From assembly GCA_963697675.1 (NCBI GenBank), contig CAVOOW010000005.1:248001-312000 (forward strand): a DNA stretch of 64,000 nucleotides. Reading direction: 5' to 3'. A model generated the notes under the pieces. It did no database searches. It was not told where the DNA came from and saw only the letters and a program-made list of their open reading frames with translations. Within the stretch, counting starts at the first letter, position 1. Each line of letters begins with the position of its first letter. Of the stretch, positions 52,818 to 61,691 are shown in pieces. The position numbers and the translations under genes were made by a program. The stretch is from CAVOOW01 sp963697675 (GTDB taxonomy: Bacteria > Actinomycetota > Actinomycetes > JACCUZ01).

Positions 52818-53922
52818 CCCCCCGTCGCGGTTCTCGGCCAGGCCGCGCACGGCCAGGACGGCCAGCCCGCGCAGGACGGTCGCCACGTCGAGCCCGGCCA
52901 CCCGGGCGACGCTCGCCGGACCGGCGAACTCGCGCAGCGGCAGCGAGTCGAGCACGCGCAGGCAGGCGTCGTCGAGACCGTCGTGCGGCCTGGTCTCGCC
53001 CCGTCGGCCAGGTGCGGCGTCGGCCCCGAAGTCGCCGACGAGGTCGACCACGTCGGCCGCGTCGGTCACCAGCGAGGCGTTCATCGCCTGGATCAGCGTG
53101 TGACAGCCGGCCGACATCGCCGAGGTGACCGGTCCCGGGACTGCCATCAGCGTGCGCGACAGCTCGACGGTGTGGCCGGCCGTGTTGAACGCCCCGCTGC
53201 GGCGCGCCGCCTCGACGACGACGGTGCCCCTGCCCAGGGCCGCGATGATGCGGTTGCGCCCCAGGAACCGGGTCTTCGTGGGACGCGCACCGGGCGGCAG
53301 CTCCGAGACCACCACGCCTCGATCGCGGATGTCGGCGATCAGCCGGTGGTGCGAGCTGGGATAGACGATGTCGACCCCGCAGGCCAGAACGGCGACGGTG
53401 TCCCCGGCGACAGCCAGCGAGCCCCGATGAGCCGCGGCGTCGACGCCGAACGCAGCGCCGGAGATGACCGTCCAGCCCCGGTCGCCCAGTCCGGCCGCGA
53501 GCTCGGCGGCCACGTGCTCGCCGTAGTCGGTGCAGGCCCGAGCGCCGACGACGGCGACGGCTCGCCGAGCCAGCGCGGCCAGGTCACCCGCGCCGGAGAC
53601 CCAGAGTGCCAGCGGGCGGCGCGGACCCCAGTCGTCGACGGAGACTCGGCCACTCCTCGCTCTCCGGCGTCACCAGCCGGCTGCCGACCTCTGCGGCCCG
53701 GGCCAGGTCGGCCGGCACGTCGAGGTCGGGCAGCCGGGCGCGGTAGGAGGCGAGCCGCGTCGAGTCGAGGGTTCCGTCGCGGATCTGGGCCAGCACCGTC
53801 TCGGCACCCAGCGACTCGACGAGCGAGCCCAGCGCCGCGTCGTCAGGCTCGATCAGCCGGCTCAGCCCGGCGCGGGCCTGCGCGTCGGCGCTCACAGTCG
53901 GACTGCGTGAGCCGCCGGTCAT
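52794..53922 (-). CDS. dprA: DNA processing protein DprA, frameshifted
   Basis: The N-terminal helical domain (AGLSRLIEPDDAALGSLVESLG) is separated from the Rossmann-like domain by one extra base near 53613. The joined sequence would read SAPPLALWVSGAGDLAAL. The core then has VVGARACTDYGEH, VISGAAFGVDAAAHRGSL, VAVLACGVDIVYP and FLGRNRIIAAL, as in DprA/Smf. It loads RecA on incoming single-stranded DNA during transformation. The ATG overlaps the comM stop (ATGA), and the 3' end runs into the tandem repeat. Confidence 0.87.
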
Positions 53923-55484
53923 GCTGCTGACCGCTCGACGCCCCGGTAGCGCAACGCCATCGCCACCTCGTCCGAGCCGGGCTGGTCGCGGCCCGCCAGG
54001 TCGGCGATCGTCCACGCCACTCGCAGCACCCGGTCGACGCCCCGGGCGGTGAGGTTGCCACGGTCGAGCTCGCGCTCGGCCGCTGCGACGACGTCCCAGG
54101 GCAGCGGCCAGTCACGTCGCATGGCGTGACCCGGCACCTCGGCGTTGGCCCGCCAGGGTGTGCCGGACAGCCGGCTGGTCATCCGCTCCCGGGCAGCGAG
54201 CACGCGAGCGGCGACCACCGCCGTGGTCTCCGCCATCCCGCGATCGGCCCGCAGCTCGCGTCGGGTCGCGGGCCGCATCTCCCGGCGCAGGTCGACGCGA
54301 TCGAGCAGCGGCCCGGACAGTCGCCCGAAGTAGCGCAGCTTGGCCATCGGCGAGCACGTGCAGTCCCTGCCGCGGACCACGGCCATCCCGCACGGGCACG
54401 GGTTGGCGGCCAGCACGAGCTGGAACTGCGCCGGGAAGCGCACCTGGGCGGCCAGCCGCGACACGCAGATCTCGCCCGACTCGAGCGGCTGGCGCAGCGC
54501 GTCGAGCACGGCGGGCGCGAACTCGGGCGCCTCGTCCATGAACAGCACACCGCGGTGTGCCAGCGAGGCGGCACCGGGACGCAGGTGCGAGGAGCCGCCA
54601 CCGACGATCGCCGCCACCGACGCCGTGTGATGGGGCGCCTGGAACGGCGGCCGTGTCACCAGCGGCGACCCCGACGGCAGGGTGCCGGCAACCGAGTGGA
54701 CGGCGGTCACGTCGATGGCCGCCTCGCGATCGAGGGGCGGCAGCAGGCCGGGGAGCCGCTCGGCGAGCATCGTCTTGCCCGCACCCGGCGGGCCGACCAT
54801 GAGCAGGTGGTGACCGCCCGCCGCCGCCACCTCGATCATCGCCCGGGCATCGGCCTGGCCCAGCACGTCGGACAGGTCGAGGCGCCCGGGATCGGCGGTC
54901 TCGTCGACGCCACCGTCGTCATCGAGGTCGGCACCCGTGGCCGCCTCGAGCTCCAGGTGCACCGGCTCACCGCGCGCCAGCGCGATCAGCTGGGCCAGCG
55001 AGCTCACCCCCGTCACCCGCATGCCGGGTACGAGGCCAGCCTCGTCGGCATTGGCGGCCGGGACCACCACGCTCGCGATGCCCGCCTCCGATGCGGCGAG
55101 CACGGCTGGGAGCACGCCGCGCACCGGTCGCACCCGTCCGTCGAGCCCCAGCTCGCCGATCAGGACCACGTCGGCCCCGACGCCCGGCGGCACGACGTGG
55201 TCGGCGGCGAGGACGGCGAGCGCGATCGCGAGATCAAAGCTGGACCCACGCTTGGGCAGGCTCGCGGGCGAGAGGTTGACTGTCAGCCGCCGCTTGGTCG
55301 GCGGCCATTCCTGGTGGCTGTTGACCATGGCCGCCCGCACCCGGTCGCGCGACTCGTTGAGCGAGGCGTCGGGCAGTCCCACCAGCACGAACGAGGGCAC
55401 GCCGGGGCTCAGGTCCGCTTCGACCTCGACGATGTGCCCGCGTACGCCGACCACGGCGACGGCCCGGGTGGTCGCAAGGGTCAC
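53919..55484 (-). CDS. comM: YifB/ComM-type Mg-chelatase-like AAA ATPase
   Basis: This 521-residue protein has an N-terminal Lon-protease-like fold (VEVEADLSPGVPSFVLVGLPD, then NLSPASLPKRGSSFDLAIAL). The AAA module has Walker A GPPGAGKT and Walker B GVLFMDEAPEFAPAVLDAL. ANPCPCGMA and the Cys pair CTC suggest a zinc site. ComM is a branch-migration helicase aiding integration of transforming DNA. It is coupled to yraN (GTGA) and dprA (ATGA). Confidence 0.92.
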   Translation of the reverse strand: MTLATTRAVAVVGVRGHIVEVEADLSPGVPSFVLVGLPDASLNESRDRVRAAMVNSHQEWPPTKRRLTVNLSPASLPKRGSSFDLAIALAVLAADHVVPPGVGADVVLIGELGLDGRVRPVRGVLPAVLAASEAGIASVVVPAANADEAGLVPGMRVTGVSSLAQLIALARGEPVHLELEAATGADLDDDGGVDETADPGRLDLSDVLGQADARAMIEVAAAGGHHLLMVGPPGAGKTMLAERLPGLLPPLDREAAIDVTAVHSVAGTLPSGSPLVTRPPFQAPHHTASVAAIVGGGSSHLRPGAASLAHRGVLFMDEAPEFAPAVLDALRQPLESGEICVSRLAAQVRFPAQFQLVLAANPCPCGMAVVRGRDCTCSPMAKLRYFGRLSGPLLDRVDLRREMRPATRRELRADRGMAETTAVVAARVLAARERMTSRLSGTPWRANAEVPGHAMRRDWPLPWDVVAAAERELDRGNLTARGVDRVLRVAWTIADLAGRDQPGSDEVAMALRYRGVERSAA

Positions 55485-55840
55485 CAGATGGCTCCCCGCA
55501 CGTGCTCGACCTCGGCCCGTCCCCGCGGCGGCCGAACCACTGCGACCAGGTCGATGCGCACGTCACCCGGATGCACATCGTTGAGGGCCATCCACCGCGC
55601 GGCGAGGCGGCGCAGCCGCTCGGCCTTGTCCCGCGTGACCTTCTCCAGCGGCGTGCCGTACTCCGTGCCTTGCCGGGTCTTGACCTCGCAGACGACAAGC
55701 GTGTCCCCGTCGCGGGCGAGGATGTCTATCTCACCGATGTCGCATCGCCAGTTGCGCTCGACGATCGCCATCCCCGCGTCGACCAGGTGCGCCGCCGCCA
55801 CCCGCTCGCCGTAGGCGCCGAGGGCGTCGCTCGCCCGCAT
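55481..55840 (-). CDS. YraN/UPF0102 endonuclease-like protein
   Basis: The 119-residue protein shows the PD-(D/E)xK-like pattern of UPF0102: ALGAYGERVAAAHL, NWRCDIGEIDILARDGDTLVV and CEVKTRQGTEYG. It is thought to be a Holliday-junction-related nuclease, though its biological role is unproven. Its stop overlaps the comM start. It has the standard position between DUF2469/rnhB and comM. Confidence 0.9.
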   Translation of the reverse strand: MRASDALGAYGERVAAAHLVDAGMAIVERNWRCDIGEIDILARDGDTLVVCEVKTRQGTEYGTPLEKVTRDKAERLRRLAARWMALNDVHPGDVRIDLVAVVRPPRGRAEVEHVRGAIW

Positions 55841-55964
55841 CGCCACCACCTCCGACGACAACGGTGGCGGGGCGGGACACGTCACGGAACCACCCGGCCC
55901 GCATCTGTGGACGACGGGAAACGACGGCGCAACTGTGGACGAGCTAGTGCCTCAGGTCCCCGGC

Positions 55965-56279
55965 CTAGATGTCCTTCGGCAGTTCGAGCTCGCTGCGTGC
56001 AAGCTCCTCGACGTTGACATCCTTGAACGTCACGACGCGCACGTTCTTGACGAACCGCGCCGGTCGGTACATGTCCCACACCCAGGCATCCGCCATGGTC
56101 ACCTCGAACCACACCTCACCGTTGTCGGTGCTGCGCGGCGTGACGTCGACGGAGTTGGTGAGGTAGAAACGCCGCTCGGTCTCCACGACATAGGTGAACA
56201 GGCCGACCACGTCGCGGTACTCGCGATAGAGCTGCAGCTCCATCTCGGACTCGTACTTCTCGAGGTCCTCGGCGCTCAT
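55965..56279 (-). CDS. DUF2469 protein
   Basis: The 104-residue protein begins MSAEDLEKYESEMELQLYRE and contains LFTYVVETERRFYL and FEVTMADAWVWDMYRPARF. This family is nearly restricted to actinobacteria and regularly sits between rnhB and yraN, as here. Its function is unknown. It overlaps the rnhB end by 4 bp. Confidence 0.93.
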   Translation of the reverse strand: MSAEDLEKYESEMELQLYREYRDVVGLFTYVVETERRFYLTNSVDVTPRSTDNGEVWFEVTMADAWVWDMYRPARFVKNVRVVTFKDVNVEELARSELELPKDI

Positions 56280-57133
56280 CGGATCCCCACCTCCTCGAGT
56301 TCTCGCACGTCCACCCCGACAACATCGGCGGCAGTCACCTCGATGTCAGCAACATCGACGACACCGAGATCCGTGTCATCCTCCCCGATGCGCACCAGCG
56401 TCCGGACGGGCACCCGAGCGTCACCGCGCGCGCGGCGCGCCACGTTGATGTACGAGAACCGGTGCTCCGGGCAGGGCCCCGCGGCGTCGAGTGCGGCGTT
56501 GTGCACCGGGGTGACATAGCCCTTGTGGTCCGCGAAGTCGTAGTGCGGCCACTCGTCGTGCAGACCGACCATGATGCGGTCACGCGTCACCTTCGCGACC
56601 ACCGACGCCGCAGCGATCGAGGCACTGACGCGGTCGCCCTTCCACACGGCCAGGCCCGGCGCGGGGAGACCTGCGACGGGGAAGCCGTCGGTGAGCACGT
56701 AGGCGGGCGACACGGTGAGCCTGGCCAGGGCGCGACGCATGCCTGCGACGTTGCTGACGTGCAGGCCGACGCGGTCGACCTCACCGGCGGGGATGATCAC
56801 CGCCGACCAGCTGACGGCCCTCTTCACGACCTGGGCGTAGACACGCTCGCGGGCCGCGGCGGTCAGCAGCTTGGAGTCGGCCAGCTCAGGCACCTGTCCG
56901 CGGGCCCCGCCGGGCAGCACGACCGCCGCGACGACGAGGGGGCCGGCGCAGGCGCCGCGACCCGCCTCATCGGCACCGGCGACAGGCGTGAGACCGGCGC
57001 GAGCGAGCGCGCGCTCGTACGCATAGAGGCCGCCCTCACGGCGCACGACGAATCGTGGCAGCGTCCGAGGGGGTGGGCCGGGAACCGCGCGGGTCCCCTT
57101 GTGCTTCATGGGCACGAGGGTACGACTTGTCAT
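56276..57133 (-). CDS. rnhB: ribonuclease HII
   Basis: This protein of about 285 residues has the catalytic start GADEAGRGACAGPLVVAAVVL, then DSKLLTAAARERVY, and SASIAAASVVAKVTRDRIM with the conserved acidic residues. It removes ribonucleotides from DNA. The ATG at 57131-57133 overlaps the lepB stop; a second ATG 24 bp downstream (MKHKG) is also possible. The last 50 residues (after RRARGD) are a variable acidic extension. Confidence 0.93.
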   Translation of the reverse strand: MTSRTLVPMKHKGTRAVPGPPPRTLPRFVVRREGGLYAYERALARAGLTPVAGADEAGRGACAGPLVVAAVVLPGGARGQVPELADSKLLTAAARERVYAQVVKRAVSWSAVIIPAGEVDRVGLHVSNVAGMRRALARLTVSPAYVLTDGFPVAGLPAPGLAVWKGDRVSASIAAASVVAKVTRDRIMVGLHDEWPHYDFADHKGYVTPVHNAALDAAGPCPEHRFSYINVARRARGDARVPVRTLVRIGEDDTDLGVVDVADIEVTAADVVGVDVRELEEVGIR

Positions 57134-57891
57134 GACCCGCGCCGCAGCAGCCTCGCCTGCCGGAACGTGGCAGGTTGCTTCAACCACCCTGCCCGGCCCA
57201 GCGGCCAGACGCGGGCGAACGCGCGACCGACGACGTCGGAAACCGGCACGAAGCCACCACCCGGGTCCCCGAGATGGAAGCGGCTGTCCGCTGACTCCGA
57301 GCGGTGGTCACCCATCACCCAGAGCCTGCCCTGCGGCACCCGGACGTTGAACGCGGCCTGCGACGGCGTCGCGCGATCGCCGGGGTAGAGGTACGAGGAC
57401 TCGTCGAGAGGTACGCCGTTGACGGTGACGCGTTTCTGGCTGTCGCAGCACACGACGGTGTCGCCGCCCACGCCGATGACGCGCTTGACGAGGTCGCGGG
57501 CACTGGCCGAGGGGGCGATGCCGACGAACACCAGCGCGCGATGGATCAGGCCACGCGCACCCACGTCGTCGGTCTTCTCCTCCGGCAGCCAGCCGCCCGG
57601 GTCACGGAACACGACCACGTCGCCGCGGTGGATCTCGTCGGGCTTGTCAGCCAGCTTGTTCACGATCACGCGGTCGTGGACCAGCAGCGTGTCCTCCATC
57701 GACTCCGACGGGATCAGGAACGCCTGCACCAGGAAGGTCTTGATGAGCAACGAGATCAGCAGCGCGGCCACCAGGGTGACCGGCAGCTCGCGCAGGAAGG
57801 ACCTCTTCCGCACCCTTCGGCGCCGCCCGACTTTCTGCTTCGGACGTCGTCGACGCCCGACAGCCTGAGCCGATCGTGCGTGGCCGGGCAT
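57130..57891 (-). CDS. lepB: signal peptidase I (second of a tandem pair)
   Basis: The 253-residue protein has a basic N-terminus, one transmembrane helix (LPVTLVAALLISLLIKTFLVQ), the catalytic Ser in IPSESMEDTL and the catalytic Lys in LVKRVIGVGGDTV. LWVMGDHRSESADSR is box E. It cleaves signal peptides at the outer face of the membrane. It is a close paralogue of the next gene upstream, 6 bp away. Confidence 0.92.
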   Translation of the reverse strand: MPGHARSAQAVGRRRRPKQKVGRRRRVRKRSFLRELPVTLVAALLISLLIKTFLVQAFLIPSESMEDTLLVHDRVIVNKLADKPDEIHRGDVVVFRDPGGWLPEEKTDDVGARGLIHRALVFVGIAPSASARDLVKRVIGVGGDTVVCCDSQKRVTVNGVPLDESSYLYPGDRATPSQAAFNVRVPQGRLWVMGDHRSESADSRFHLGDPGGGFVPVSDVVGRAFARVWPLGRAGWLKQPATFRQARLLRRGS

Positions 57892-57897
57892 CCGAGC

Positions 57898-58722
57898 TCA
57901 GTGCGACGAGCCGGCGAGCTTTGGCTGTTGGAACGTGTCGGGCCGGTGCAGGATCTTGGCTCGGTTGAGCGGCCACACGATGGTGAACGCTCGCCCGATC
58001 ACGTCGCTCACCGGGACGAAGCCCTGACCCGGCTGGGTGCGGTGCGCACGGCTGTCCTCGGAGACCGACCGGTGGTCGCCCATCACCCACAGCTTCCCGA
58101 TCGGCACCTTGATCGGCCCGAAGTCGGTCTGCGACGGCGTCCCGAGGTCGCTCGGGTAGAGATACGGTTCGTCGAGCGGCACGCCGTTGACCAACATGTG
58201 ACCGCCGGTGCAGCACTGCACGGTGTCACCGCCGACCGCGATGACGCGCTTGATGAGGTCCTCCTCGCCGACCGCGGGCGCGAGACCGACGAAGACCAGG
58301 CCCTTGCGCACGGCCCCGAGCACGCCGCCGCGACCGGTGTCGTCGCTGCTGCCCAGCCATCCGCCGGGATCGCGGAACACGATCACGTCGCCGCGGTGGA
58401 TCTCGTCGGGCTTGTCGGCCAGCTTGTTGACCAGCACCCGGTCGTTGACCAGCAGGGTGTTCTCCATCGACCCGGACGGGATGTAGAACGCCTGCACCAG
58501 GAAGGTCTTGATGAGCACCGAGATGACGAGCGCCGTGATGACGATGCCGGGCAGCTCGCGCAGGAACGACTTCTTCTTCGGCGCCGTCTCCTTGGTCGCC
58601 ACCGGACGCCGAACGGGCGGCTCCGGGGTCGGCGGGGCAGCCGCCGACTTGTCGTTGACGGGCGGGTCCTGGACGGGTGGTGGGGTCGCCTCTGAGGACT
58701 GTGCACCGTCCTCGGGCGTCAT
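57898..58722 (-). CDS. lepB: signal peptidase I (first of a tandem pair)
   Basis: This protein of about 274 residues has a longer Pro/Ala-rich cytoplasmic N-terminus (about 50 residues) before the transmembrane helix LPGIVITALVISVLIKTFLV. Catalytic Ser is in IPSGSMENTL and Lys in LIKRVIAVGGDTV. LWVMGDHRSVSEDSR follows. I chose the ATG at 58720-58722 with GGAGGG upstream. The two tandem copies share about half their residues and probably differ in substrate range. Confidence 0.92.
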   Translation of the reverse strand: MTPEDGAQSSEATPPPVQDPPVNDKSAAAPPTPEPPVRRPVATKETAPKKKSFLRELPGIVITALVISVLIKTFLVQAFYIPSGSMENTLLVNDRVLVNKLADKPDEIHRGDVIVFRDPGGWLGSSDDTGRGGVLGAVRKGLVFVGLAPAVGEEDLIKRVIAVGGDTVQCCTGGHMLVNGVPLDEPYLYPSDLGTPSQTDFGPIKVPIGKLWVMGDHRSVSEDSRAHRTQPGQGFVPVSDVIGRAFTIVWPLNRAKILHRPDTFQQPKLAGSSH

Positions 58723-58840
58723 CGCGCGGGTCCCTCCGTCCATGACTGGCTCACCGCACTCGCATCGGGCACGGCTTCCTGGCCCAGGCGCACGCCGCCG
58801 CCAGTTACCGAGCGTACGTCTCGTGACAACGCGGCGCTGA

Positions 58841-59200
58841 TCAGCGACCCGTGACGGGGTCGCGACGCTCCTTGATCTTGGCTGCCTTGCCGCGCAGGTC
58901 GCGCAGGTAGTAGAGCTTCGCGCGGCGCACGTCACCGCGGGTCACGACCTCGATCTTGTCGATGACCGGCGTGTGCACCGGGAAGGTGCGCTCGACGCCG
59001 ACGCCGAAGCTCACCTTGCGCACGGTGAACGTCTCGCGGACGCCATCACCCTGGCGCCGGATGGCGACACCCTGGAAGACCTGGATGCGCGAGCGAGTGC
59101 CCTCGATGACCTTGACGTGGACCTTGAGCGTGTCGCCGGGACGGAAGTCCGGGATGTCGGAACGCAGTGAAGCGGCATCGACAGCGTCGAGGATCTGCAT
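58841..59200 (-). CDS. rplS: 50S ribosomal protein L19
   Basis: The 119-residue L19 contains IPDFRPGDTLKVHVKVIEG, RIQVFQGVAIRRQG and KLYYLRDLRGKAAKI. It sits at the 30S-50S interface. The start ATG at 59198-59200 follows AGAAAGAGAA. The 131-bp gap to trmD upstream is GC-rich with no clear attenuator. Confidence 0.96.
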   Translation of the reverse strand: MQILDAVDAASLRSDIPDFRPGDTLKVHVKVIEGTRSRIQVFQGVAIRRQGDGVRETFTVRKVSFGVGVERTFPVHTPVIDKIEVVTRGDVRRAKLYYLRDLRGKAAKIKERRDPVTGR

Positions 59201-59331
59201 GAGGTTCTCTTTCTCGCGGTGCCACAGGTCACCCACGAATGTCGTGGAAGTGTGTTGACTCGTGTCGTCGGCCCGTTCGGGTGACGCGCTCCCCTGTGGC
59301 AGGGCGCCGGTCGGCCGGTGACAGCAGCCGC

Positions 59332-60138
59332 TCAGTCTGCCACAGGCGGTGGGGTGCGGACCAATCGCACCCGACCGTCAGGACCGTCCTCAACCGCCCA
59401 GCCGAGGCCGGCGAGCAGCGCACGGTCGGCGCGGTCGAGCTGCGCCGGGTCGAGTGCCTCGAGCAGGTCCGGCCGGCGGCCGGCGGTACGGCGCAGCGAC
59501 TCGTCGCGCCGCCAGCGCTCGATCTGCGCGTGGTTTCCCGAGAGAAGCACGTCGGGCACCGACCGGCCGCGCCACTCGGGTGGCTTGGTGAAGGCCGGAC
59601 CTTCGAGCAGCCCGTCGGCATGCGACTCGTGCACGAGTGACTCGGCGTTGCCGATGACACCGGGCAGCAGGCGGGCAACGGCCTCGACGATCGCGAGCAC
59701 CGCCACCTCGCCGCCGTTCACCACGAAGTCGCCGAGGGAGACCTCGCTGACTCGCGCTCGGGCACCCATGTCGTCGATCACCCGCTGGTCGATGCCCTCG
59801 TAGCGACCGCAGACGAACACGAGCCGCGGCTCGTTCGCGAGCTCCTGGGCGAGCCGCTGGGTGAACCGCTCACCGCTGGGCGACGGAAGGACGACCCGCA
59901 CGTCGGTGTCTGCGGCGAGCACCTCGTCGAGCGCGCCACCCCACGGCTCGGGACGCATGAGCATCCCGGCACCGCCGCCGTAGGGACTGTCGTCGACCGT
60001 GCGGTGCTTGTCCGTCGTCCAGTCGCGCAGGTCGTGCACGTGCAGGTCGATCAGCCCGTCGTCGACGGCCCGGCCGATGAGTGAGAGCCGCAGCGGTGCG
60101 AGGTAGTCAGGAAAGATCGTGAGTACGTCGACGCGCAC
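59332..60138 (-). CDS. trmD: tRNA (guanine-37-N1) methyltransferase
   Basis: The 268-residue SPOUT enzyme begins MRVDVLTIFPDYL, has DDSPYGGGAGMLMRPEP, and the SAM-binding trefoil knot VCGRYEGIDQRVID with SLGDFVVNGGE. It makes m1G37 in tRNA and prevents frameshifting. It follows rimM by 5 bp, the conserved order. Confidence 0.95.
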   Translation of the reverse strand: MRVDVLTIFPDYLAPLRLSLIGRAVDDGLIDLHVHDLRDWTTDKHRTVDDSPYGGGAGMLMRPEPWGGALDEVLAADTDVRVVLPSPSGERFTQRLAQELANEPRLVFVCGRYEGIDQRVIDDMGARARVSEVSLGDFVVNGGEVAVLAIVEAVARLLPGVIGNAESLVHESHADGLLEGPAFTKPPEWRGRSVPDVLLSGNHAQIERWRRDESLRRTAGRRPDLLEALDPAQLDRADRALLAGLGWAVEDGPDGRVRLVRTPPPVAD

Positions 60139-60143
60139 GACGC

Positions 60144-60684
60144 TCAGCTGTCACTTGCGGTCGTGGTGCCGGGCTCGTCGAGCAAGCCCGCGGGTGGGTC
60201 GACCACGATGCGTCCGGCGTCGATGTCCACCTCCGGAACGAACTCGGTCGACGAAGGGCACCAGCGCTTCACGGTCGTCCGGGCGCCGCACGACGAGGAC
60301 GTCCTGGCCCGGCAGGTGCAGCACTTCTGCGAGGTCACCCACCTCGTCGCCGTCAACGGTCACGACCCGCAGCCCGACAAGGTGCCGGTCGAAGTACTCG
60401 TCGGGGTCCTCGGGCCGCTCGTCGGGGTCGACGTCGGCCACCAGCAGCACGTTGCGCAACCGCTCGGCCCCTGCGCGGGTGATGCAGCCGTCGAAGGTCA
60501 GCAGCAGGCGGCCACTGTGGACCCGGCCGGTCAGGATGGTGAGCGGACCCGCCGCAGCGGGTTCGGTGCGCAGCACCGTGCCGGGCGCGAGCCGGCCGTC
60601 GGGGTCGTCGGTGCGGACCTCGATCGACACCTCGCCCTTGATGCCGTGCGGCCGGCCGATGCGGCCGACGATCACCTCCACCAC
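60144..60684 (-). CDS. rimM: ribosome maturation factor RimM, frameshifted
   Basis: The N-terminal RimM domain begins VGRIGRPHGIKGEVSIEVRTD. The PRC-barrel follows: EYFDRHLVGLRVVTVDGDEVG and VRRPDDREALVPFV. The last section, FVPEVDIDAGRIVVDPPAGLLD, is in another frame. An extra base in GTCGAC (60247-60252) explains the break. RimM assists 30S assembly with S19. As a housekeeping gene it is unlikely to be truly broken. The start is one of two GTGs at 60679-60684. Confidence 0.88.
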
Positions 60685-60701
60685 GGTCTCCGGCGGCGGT
60701 G

Positions 60702-60941
60702 TTAGCGCTCGTCCATGTCGAGGAAGTCGATGCGGATCCCGCGACCGGGGCCGAGGGCCCCGATCACGGTGCGCAGCGCCTTGGCCGTGCGGCCACCTCG
60801 ACCGATGACCTTGCCCAGGTCCTCGGGGTGGACGCGCACCTCGAGCGTGCGCCCGCGACGGTTGGTGCGGTCGCGGACCTGCACGTCGTCGGGATGCTCG
60901 ACGATGCCACGAACCAGGTGCTCGAGAGCCTCCTCGAGCAT
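60702..60941 (-). CDS. KH-domain RNA-binding protein
   Basis: The 79-residue KH protein contains LEVRVHPEDLGKVIGRGGRTAKAL, with the GRGG loop of type II KH domains. It is nearly always found between rpsP and rimM (UPF0109/KhpA). It is thought to act as an RNA chaperone with KhpB. It is separated from rpsP by only 3 bp. Confidence 0.93.
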   Translation of the reverse strand: MLEEALEHLVRGIVEHPDDVQVRDRTNRRGRTLEVRVHPEDLGKVIGRGGRTAKALRTVIGALGPGRGIRIDFLDMDER

Positions 60942-60944
60942 CGG

Positions 60945-61557
60945 TTAGGCCTTGCTCTCGTCGGTGCCCTCGGCAGCCGCCTCGGCGGCTGGTGCCTCGA
61001 CGACCTCGGCCGCAGCGGCAGCCTCGAGCCGCAGGTGCCTCAGCAGCAGGTGCCTCAGCAGCAGGTGCCTCAGCCGCAGGTGCCTCAGCCGCAGGTGCCT
61101 CAGCCGCAGGTGCCTCAGCCGCAGGTGCCTCGGCAGCGGCTGCCTCAGGCTCGGCCGCGGCCTTCTTCGCGGGCGCCTTCTTGCGCGGCGTCGTCGCTCC
61201 GGCCTTGGGCTCGGCGAGGGACTCCTTGGCTGCTGCCTCGAAGACCGTCTTCTTGTCAGTCTTGGCAGCGGCGAGGCGCAGCGTGCCCTCGGCGCCCGGC
61301 AGGCCCTTGAACTTCTGCCAGTCGCCGGTGACCTTGAGGATCGCGGCAACGGGTTCGGTCGGCTGGGCGCCGACGCCGAGCCAGTACTGCACGCGCTCGG
61401 AGTCGACCTCGATCAGCGAGGGGTCCTCGGTCGGGTGGTACTTGCCGATCTCCTCGATGGCGCGACCGTCCCGCTTGGTGCGGGCGTCGGCGACGACGAT
61501 GCGGTAGTACGGCGCACGGATCTTGCCCATGCGCATCAGCTTGATCTTGACTGACAC
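60945..61557 (-). CDS. rpsP: 30S ribosomal protein S16 with repeat-rich C-terminal extension, frameshifted at the end
   Basis: The S16 core is complete: VKIKLMRMGKIRAPYYRIVVAD and KYHPTEDPSLIEVDSERVQYWL. After about 130 residues a Lys/Ala-rich stretch leads into EAPAA repeats. An extra base in CTCGAG (61023-61028) then shifts the frame; restored, it ends AAAAAEVVEAPAAEAAAEGT and stops at 60945. S16 is needed early in 30S assembly. The GTG at 61555-61557 is the start. It is the promoter-proximal gene of rpsP-KH-rimM-trmD. Confidence 0.93.
61031..61135. repeat. seven 15-bp tandem repeats in rpsP
   Basis: Seven consecutive 15-bp units (GCAGGTGCCTCAGCC on the plus strand, with minor variants in units 1, 2 and 7) encode EAPAA pentapeptides in the S16 tail. 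The four central units are identical. The same pentapeptide and unit length occur in rpsB at 45785-45889. Confidence 0.9.
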
Positions 61558-61691
61558 AGTTGTTGAAGCTCCTGCTTGTCGCATGCGGGTGGCAGTTCCG
61601 ACGCGCGTGGGGTTGCGGTCGGGGCCTGCCGGGGGACGCGGTGCGCGGGAGCCGAGAGAGGGTGCCGCCGCACGCCGAGTACAGCGCGCCA

